NCBI RefSeq assembly: GCF_008831285.2
Contig: NC_045149.1
Coordinates: 14,162,629 to 14,226,628, forward strand
Reading direction: 5' to 3'
DNA from: Nymphaea colorata
Taxonomy: Eukaryota > Streptophyta > Magnoliopsida > Nymphaeales > Nymphaeaceae
DNA: 64,000 bases
Each line of letters begins with the position of its first letter. The stretch's first letter is position 1. The notes beneath the pieces were generated by a model. The model worked only from the letters and a program-made list of their open reading frames with translations. It had not been told where the DNA came from and searched no databases. A program made the translations under genes and the position numbers. This document shows, piece by piece, positions 57,343-64,000 of this stretch.

Positions 57343-57740
57343 TAAATTAGTGATAAACAGCATTTTAAACAAAATATGGACCTCCTAATGTGTTTTAAAT
57401 ACTAATTTAATGTAAATCATGTTTTAGGTGAAGTTATTTTTGCAAAGAAAGAAAAGATCTTTCTACACTCAAAATTTTGATGTTATAAGAGCCATTTATA
57501 TTTTATTACTAAAAATTATTATCAGAACAAACAAAAAAAAGCGTTAGCTGACGTTTTTCTCTGCCGTGACAAATCAACCATGGCAGTTTAGAAATGTCAC
57601 TTTAAGCTGCAGTTAAAAAATAAATAAATCAACGTCATGCAAATATTTCCCATGGCACATTATGTTTGCTTTAAAAGGCATGTATTGTGGAAAATGCAAA
57701 TAAAAAGGGAATCACCCACTCTACTGTCAATAGTGTTCTA
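57343..57740. repeat. Dispersed repeat, inverse of 28,365-28,525
   Basis: AATACTAATTTAATGTAAA, CATGTTTTAG and TTTTGATGTTATAAGAGCC are the complement of words at 28,365-28,525 and 39,828-39,990. The family is probably a DNA transposon terminal region but its ends are not defined. It begins exactly where the LRR remnant stops. Confidence 0.6.
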
Positions 57741-57924
57741 TGGTGCACTTTTTTTTCCCCACCAAAATGCTTTCTAAAGATCTGTATTATTGTAGCACCT
57801 CTAGCTATGAGTCAAAGAGGGCTTTATTTATTTATTCATTTTTTCTTTCTTTCTATTTTTTTTTATGGCAAGGGGTCAGCCGGGTGGTTTTTTCTTTTAA
57901 GCTTGGGCATTGGGTCAGGCCACC

Positions 57925-58230
57925 GGTGGGTACTCGGTACACAGCCCGACTCAGGCCCGGGCCCGGGCTTGGAAAAAAGGGCACCGGGCCAGAAAGAAAT
58001 ATTATGGGCTGGCCAGACTGGGTCCAATAAGCTTGGGTGGGCCCGATAACAGTTTTCTAATATATATTTTATATATAATCATTCTATTTTATTATGATTT
58101 TTAATATTTATATATTATTCTTAAAAAATATATATTTTATTAATTTAATCGGGCCAGGCTCAGTCCCGGGTTTTGGGCCGGCCCGAGCCCGATTTCTTGT
58201 TTGGCCAGGCCGGCCCGATACCCGGGCTTA
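57925..58230. repeat. CGGGCC-rich repeat with inverted ends
   Basis: GGCCCGGGCCCGGGCTTGG on the left and GGCCGGCCCGAGCCCG and GGCCCGATACCCGGGC on the right flank an AT-rich centre. The layout suggests a small hAT-like non-autonomous element, but a target duplication was not identified. Confidence 0.5.
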
Positions 58231-58447
58231 GGTTTTATTTTCCTTTTTTTGTACCTGAAGAACAGTTTGATCATTTCGTTTAACACAACGCCTAGAAAAT
58301 TAATGTAGGGTCCATAAAGCAGATGTATATGGTGGAGGAGAAGAGGTCCATAAAGTATTGGTATATACTTTGGAAATGATCTGAAATAGCTATGGAATGT
58401 GACAAGTATGGCAGGGCGTCAGCCTGCTGTCGGCTGGACCCAAAAAA

Positions 58448-58451
58448 ATTG

Positions 58452-58477
<26 letters not shown>
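58448..58477. repeat. (AT)n microsatellite
   Basis: AT run of about 30 bases followed by a short GT run. Confidence 0.95.
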
Positions 58478-58484
<7 letters not shown>

Positions 58485-58942
58485 ATTACAGTCAAATCAG
58501 GTCAAGTTACATAGTGTTATCACCCCAAATTTTTCAAAAAATATTGTATTTGGATTTAATCCTAGGTCCTAAACAAATTTGTAGCTATTCAATATAAAAT
58601 GAATTTTTAAACCCAAGTTCATATCCAAATCAAGCATTTCAAACCCATAATTCAAACCGCGTTTCGCGCAAGCACGGGCCTTCCCTTTGTTTTAAGGTCT
58701 CATTGCCATGCCAAAACATGTTTTTAAACCTAAGTCGCATAGTCGAACGAGTCGACAGCCGATTAAACCAAAATCGGATTTGGAGCGAGTTCGGAGTCGC
58801 TCAAAATGGAATCGACCACCCATTTGTAACAAAAAAAAAAGCTTTTTAATAACAAAATAATAATTTTATTTTATAAACAGTCCTTTTTTACTTTATATCA
58901 GTTTATTAAATTTAAATTTAATTTAAAAAAATTGACTTTTTG

Positions 58943-59140
58943 AGCATCCCGCAACGCGCGGTCGCACGACACATAGTCGTGTGTCGCGCAATGCACTAGC
59001 GTGCTGCGCAACGCGCGACGTGCTGTCGCATGTGACAGCGAGCTTGCATGACCACGTGCTTGGGTGACCACACAGCACGCGCGGCAGCACGACATTCGTG
59101 GGCATGCATGTTGCTGCACGCGTGCGCTGCCAAGGCACTT
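58943..59140. other. CpG-dense block in unit 1
   Basis: About 200 bases packed with CG dinucleotides and short palindromes (CGCGCG, GCGCAACGCGCG). The surrounding DNA is AT-rich. The matching block of unit 2 (62,197-62,355) is also CpG-dense but differs strongly in sequence. Confidence 0.85.
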
Positions 59141-59673
59141 AGCCACCATTTTTTCATCAAAAATTGACCTTTGGAGGGCGATTTTGAGCGTTTTAAGTGG
59201 GCATTAGCGCTCCCTACACCTCAAAAATGAATTTTCAGGCATAATAGCCATACTTAAGCAAAACCTATTCAAAATTATTTGAAAATGTTATAAAAATCTA
59301 AAAAACTTGAAATTTGAGTTTTGGCTCCACAACTCTCTATTAATACGCCCATTTTCACCCTCTCAAGCAAGGAGCTAGCCCTTGGAGAAACTCTACTGCA
59401 TTTGAAGAATTAGAGTTCTCTCAAGCTCTCTTCCTCCATTTTCCCTCTTCTTCTCCTCAATCTTCTTCTTCTTCTCCAACTTGGAGCAAACTACAATAAC
59501 TTCAACGGAGCACGAAGATCTCTTGGAGGCCTCTTCTTCATCACCTTGGAGCTCTATTCAAGGCGAGTCTAAGATCAATCCAAACAAGGGTGATCATTTT
59601 CTTTTCAAAATCATTCTCATAAGAGGTATGTAACCAACATCCCATTTCATTCTTTCTATTTTCTTCCCTTCTT

Positions 59674-60190
59674 CATCTCCCCATGGCCATACAAGATAGC
59701 TTTAAAATCTCTTAGAGTCAAGAGGCTATCCTTGAGTGCACCAGGAGCATGAGAAGGCGAAGTGACATTCCATTTTATGATTCAATTATGTTATCTCTTT
59801 TCTTGAATATAATCTTGTTTTGCTTTTCTCATTTTTCCCTCCTCTTCATCTCCTCACAGCCATATGAGATAGCACTCCATCTCTATTTTAAAGTCAAGAG
59901 ACTATGCTTGAGTGCATCGGAAGCATGAGAAGAGGAGATGATATTTCATTTTATGATTGCATCATGTTCTATCTCTTCTTGAATGTAGCCTTGTTTTGGT
60001 TCCTTATTTTCTCTCATGCTCATCTCCCCATGGCCATATGAGATGGTTCTCAATCTCTATCTTAGAGTCAAGAGACTATGCTCGAGTGCATCGGGAGTAT
60101 GAGAAGATGAGATGATCTTTCATTTTATGGTTGAATCATGCTTTTTATCTTTTCTTAAATATTGCTTTCATTTTATCCATGCATAGTTGT
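59674..60190 (+). repeat. Three tandem repeats of about 174 bp
   Basis: Units start at 59,674, 59,847 and 60,021 with CATCTCC.CA..GCCATA. Each contains GAGTCAAGAG.CTAT and GAGTGCA.C.GGAG.ATGAGAAG. Unit 2 of the long repeat has only one such segment (about 62,883-63,000). Confidence 0.9.
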
Positions 60191-62573
60191 TTGATTTTTC
60201 ATTTATATATGAATGCACTGTGAAAATGAGAGTATGATTTGGGATTTCCTCCTTATTCTATGTGAAATTTTGAGGTTGGGACTTGTCCAACCCGGGGAGA
60301 ACCCTCACGAATATTTACATGCTAAAAATGCATCTTCATGTTAATACATTTAGTTTCCTTCTAAATCACCTAATTAGGAACCTCAATGAGTGCCTCGTTA
60401 TGTTGCTTATTTTTCTTCCATACTCAATGGTGGAAGAAATATATCTCTTGCAACAAACCAAATAATAACATTCTATGATTATATATAAATCATATTTTAA
60501 AAAATATTTTCGAAAGCAAATACCCTCTCTAATGTGGCTTTGGAGACTTAGCTTAGGTTCTTACATGAGCCCAAGCTCCCTTCCAGCCTACATCAAACTT
60601 GAAGTCGGTTGTTTTAAGTCATTTCTTCATTTCTAATCTCATGAAGACAGATATGTATATACATGTTATATACATGTATGTGCATATGATGATTCCTTCA
60701 TCTGTCTCTCTCTATGTTTCCACATTTTAATTTACAAATTTTCATCCACATATGAATGCATATATACATGTGTTCTATTTTCTCACTCTAGAACCTTTTG
60801 TTTGTCTCTTCAAGTTAAATGTCTTCTCCTACAAATTTCTTATCTAAATATATATATATTTCTCTTTTTCTTTCCCTCTCTATTTAAGTTAGGATTTTAT
60901 TTTCAAAAGCTTATACAAATATGTATACATATATATAGAGAATATATATCTCCTCCTATTTCAAAATTTTCCATCTAGTGATCTTTGAAGTTTTTTTCTC
61001 TCCCTCTCTTTCTTTTTATAAAGAATATTGCATCTCTTTCATTCCTTTAAATATTTTCTCATGATCTTTTATTTACCGACTTCATCAAGACCAAAACTCA
61101 AGTAATGACCCAATATTGGATTCATGCTTCATGGTCTACAACCCCAATCCATTTTCAAAAATTTTTTCTTCTTATATATGATAATTATCAAAAAGAAAAC
61201 TTAGATGAATATTATGGTAGGAATGAATTATTTTCCTTTTTAATCATATAGGATCAATGCATTCATGCATTCACACTCACTTAATACCACTTATGATCAC
61301 AAGCACCTCCCCAAAAGAATTTAAGCAATATGAGATGAAGTTTTAGCTTGGCAGTAACCGAATTAGAGCAAAATCTCAAGCCCACTTAAAGTCCTAAGAG
61401 AACACTAAAGTGATTTCAAAATGATTTTTCAAGCCTTCCAAATGATATTTACAAAGATTTCTCAATTCTAGTTTTCTCCAAAATATTTCACAATCTAAAG
61501 TGATTCTTCAAGAACCTTTTCGAAAGTTTGAAACATCAAACTTTCAATATTTTTCTACGCCGCATATAGAAAGAGATGTTCAATCCAAAATGACATGCAT
61601 CAATAATAGACATAGCCCTTGGATTGATTACCCTTGGTAAAGGTACCAGAAACGGTCGATCCTCGTACGGGTGAGTCCCTTTCTCTCTCATTTTCAAAAC
61701 AAAACTCATTTTTCCAGAGCACTCCCAAAACCAAAAACCACCAAAATTTTGGGGATGCAAACACATAGGTTCTTTTCTTTTAATTTCATTACTCTGAAGC
61801 CAAGCTTTGCCAAACATGGGTGTTATCACCCCAAATTTTTCAAAACTATTCGATGTAAAATGAAATTTTGAACCCAAGTTTAGATCCAAATCAAACATTT
61901 CAAACTCAAAATCCAAAATCGAGTTCAAAACGACAAAATCTGGTGCTATGAGTGTCACTCACGTGCACATACATTCCTTTTATTTTATACTTTGTTGGTG
62001 GCTAATTGGACCGAATCTGGATTCAAAACGAGTTTGGAGTCACTCGAAATGATTTCGACCATCCATTTGAAACAAAAAACCAATTTTATACACTTTTTAA
62101 ATAAATTAAACAAAAAAGAAAGAAAGTTTTATACTCATTTTATTTTATTTTCTATTTTTATATCATTTTAAAATTATAATAAAAAAAACAAAGGGTTTTG
62201 CGCGATCGTGCGGTCATGCGATCGCATGTTGTGTGCGACCGTGCGTCATCGCAACGTGCTATCGCACAACAATGCGTGCGTTGCATAATTGTGGGACCGC
62301 GCGTGCCATGCGCTTCTACACGCCCTCAAGCGCATTTTTGGACTGGCGTGTGTTGTCAAGCCTCATTTTCTTCAGAAATCGACCGTTAGAGGGCAATTTT
62401 GAGCGTTTTAAGTGGGCATTACCCTGCTTACACCTCAAAAAAGGATTTACAAGCCTAATGGCCAATCATGCTCATTTTAAACCTATTTCTATTTCAAAAT
62501 TATATGAAATTCATATGAAAATGTTATGAAATTCAAACAAATTTGAACTTTGAGTTTTGACTCCAAAACTCGC

Positions 62574-62580
62574 TATAAAA
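62574..62580 (+). promoter_or_regulatory. TATA-like box in long LTR-like unit 2
   Basis: TATAAAA follows TTTTGACTCCAAAACTCGC. The equivalent positions are TATAAATA in the fragment at 48,759 and TATTAAT at about 59,338. Conservation of position supports a promoter role for the repeat. Confidence 0.5.
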
Positions 62581-63647
62581 ACCCCATTTTCCTCCCTCTT
62601 GGGCAATGAGCCTACCATGGGAACCTCCTATGCTTCTTCAATTGAAAATTCCAATTTTTTCTTAGCTCTTTTTTTTCATTTCTCTCTTCTTCTCCAGCCT
62701 TGGGAGCAAGCTTCTTCAAGTTCAAATTCTTCAAAGGAGCACAAAGAGATCTCTTGGTGGTTCATCATCTTGGAGCTTCATCTTAGGCGACTCCAAGATC
62801 ATTCAAAGAGAGGGCTCATTTATAGTATCATTCATATTCGAGGTATGTAATCTTCCTCTTATTCTCATTTCCTCTTCTCCTCTTGCCACTTCCCGATGGC
62901 CGTGCAAGAAAGCTCAAATGATTTCTTATCAGAAATTGAGAGTAATATCTTCAGTGCACCAGGAGTATGAGCAAGGCGGAGTAAATTATATTTCTTCATT
63001 TTATATCCAAAAATATGTTTGCTATATTATCTTACTCATCCCTTATGCTTGAGATGATGTTCATGCATGATATTCTAATTTTTCCTTAATTAATAAGCAA
63101 ATGCATCGTCAGAATGAGTGCTTGGTTGGGACTTATTCGTTCTTGTGTTGATTTTTAAGGTTGGGACTTGTCCAAACCAAGAAAGCCCTTCACAAATTTG
63201 TACATGTTAAAGTGCATCTTCATGTTATTTTCACACTTAGTTTATTTCTTAATCACCCGATTAGGAACCCCAATGAGTGCTTCGTCATTCCCCATTTCGT
63301 GAGTTTTTTATTTTTTTTCATACCCAATGGTGGGAGAAATCAATTTTCTTGTAATAATTGTGGTTTTTATTCACATACAAAAATATTTAGAATCATGTTT
63401 TTCAAAATATTTTTAAAACCAAATACCGTCTCTAATGCGGCCTTGGAGACTTAACTTAGGTTCTTGCATGAGCCCAAATTCCCCTTCGACCTATATCAAA
63501 AATTGGAGTCAGCTATTTTCGAGTCATTTCTTGATTTTAATACTTAACAAAAACTATGCATATATACATGTTATATATGTATACGTGCACATGAATATCT
63601 TTGTCATTCTCTCTTTATGATTTAACAAACTTTCGTATACGTATATA

Positions 63648-63650
63648 TGA

Positions 63651-63692
<42 letters not shown>
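63648..63692. repeat. (AT)n-(GT)n microsatellite
   Basis: AT run followed by GT run within unit 2. Confidence 0.95.
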
Positions 63693-64000
63693 CATCCATT
63701 TTCAAATCTCTCTGTCTCTCTTTCTAAAATGATCTTCTCTTCTCTATTTGATTTAAACCTCATTTTTACAAGCTTTCGTATACGTATATATCTACATACA
63801 TATATATGTATATATATGTATATGAATATGTATCTCTCTTTCTTTTAAATCTTTGATTTTGTGATTTTCAAGGCTTCTTTCTCTCTTTCTTTCTCTATAT
63901 TTCTCTTGTGATCAAATCTTACATATTTTCCATTCTTTTCAACATTTTTCTCTAAAGATCTTTTTCATTTGCCGACTTCATCAAGACCAAAACTCAAGTA

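Larger units (their letters stand above)
58513..61821 (+). repeat. Long LTR-like tandem unit 1
   Basis: Starts TGTTATCACCCCAAATTTTT and is followed at 61,822 by a second unit with the same start. Shared landmarks in order: CCCAAGTT.. (58,612 / 61,876), a GGAGTC.CTC..AATGG block (58,791 / 62,035), a CpG-dense block, TTTTGAGCGTTTTAAGTGGGCATTA (59,180 / 62,396), TGAGTTTTGGCTCCA plus a TATA-like box, GGTTGGGACTTGTCCAA (60,273 / 63,160), and CCGACTTCATCAAGACCAAA (61,077 / 63,974). TG start, promoter and size suggest a very long LTR; no primer-binding site or gag/pol lies between the units. Confidence 0.7.
61822..64000 (+). repeat. Long LTR-like tandem unit 2 (runs off the window)
   Basis: Second copy of the unit described at 58,513, colinear to the window end at the CTCAAGTA word. 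It has a better TATA box (TATAAAA at 62,574-62,580) than unit 1. It carries a single 174 bp segment in place of three, and an AT-GT microsatellite near 63,650-63,692. Confidence 0.7.

Noticed and set aside
58898-59149. Cys/Arg-rich minus-strand frames in the CpG-dense block
   Set aside because: They reflect CG-rich composition; the equivalent block of the second unit does not encode a similar protein.
61536-61958. 140-codon minus-strand frame across the junction of the two long units
   Set aside because: It spans the boundary between repeat units and is not kept as a frame elsewhere in the family.

Overview
This is nuclear DNA from a flowering plant. It contains a CC-NBS-LRR disease-resistance-type gene, Ty3/gypsy elements primed by initiator-methionine tRNA, an L1-type LINE, a CACTA-like element, hAT-like and Harbinger-like non-autonomous elements, telo-box sequence upstream of a minus-strand ATG, and abundant AT and CT/GA microsatellites. 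I cannot name the species. The DNA is repeat-dominated and gene-poor. No tRNA, rRNA, CRISPR array or bacterial-style operon was recognised.

Left part (1-25.7 kb). A probable first exon of a minus-strand gene lies at 14-247 and runs off the left edge. A 2.2 kb segment (857-3092) follows and is repeated at 54.2-57.2 kb; its right end is a 3' remnant of an NBS-LRR gene. A Ty3/gypsy element sits at 3093-7475 with its LTR-gag-protease-RT half inverted relative to its RNase H-integrase half. An almost full-length but frameshifted CC-NBS-LRR gene lies on the minus strand at 8398-11622. Next come a 344 bp tandem duplication, an isolated integrase fragment (13.57-14.5 kb), an antisense piece of a long LTR-like repeat (16.4-18.4 kb), a 3.75 kb CACTA-like element (18,835-22,584) and a 1.7 kb element with long inverted arms (23,302-24,983) that carries a nested hAT-like MITE.

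Middle part (25.7-48.6 kb). Two nearly identical direct copies of about 11.3 kb flank a run of 100 N. Copy A (25,714-37,130) ends exactly at the gap and copy B (37,231-48,550) starts exactly after it. This is what two contigs with overlapping, unmerged ends look like, so the duplication is most likely an assembly artefact. Each copy holds an L1-like LINE on the minus strand, split by a complete Ty3/gypsy element (5 bp target duplication CATCT) and by a hAT-like MITE (8 bp target duplication CCCAGTTG). All retrotransposon genes are broken by stops and frameshifts.

Right part (48.6-64 kb). A degenerate CT-rich and GA-rich low-complexity domain (48.8-52.2 kb) contains a Harbinger-like MITE and a GC-rich islet. 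It is followed by the second copy of the NBS-LRR-flanking segment (54.2-57.3 kb) with another LRR remnant, and by two tandem units of about 3.3 kb (58,513 to the end) that start with TG, carry a TATA-like box and a CpG-dense block, and look like very long LTRs.

The only recognisable host genes are the NBS-LRR gene with its two decayed relatives, and the edge exon. I found no convincing new biological system. The observations most worth checking are the contig-end duplication, the internally inverted Ty3 element, a possible orphan terminal exon at 54,309, and the structure of the 3.3 kb tandem units.
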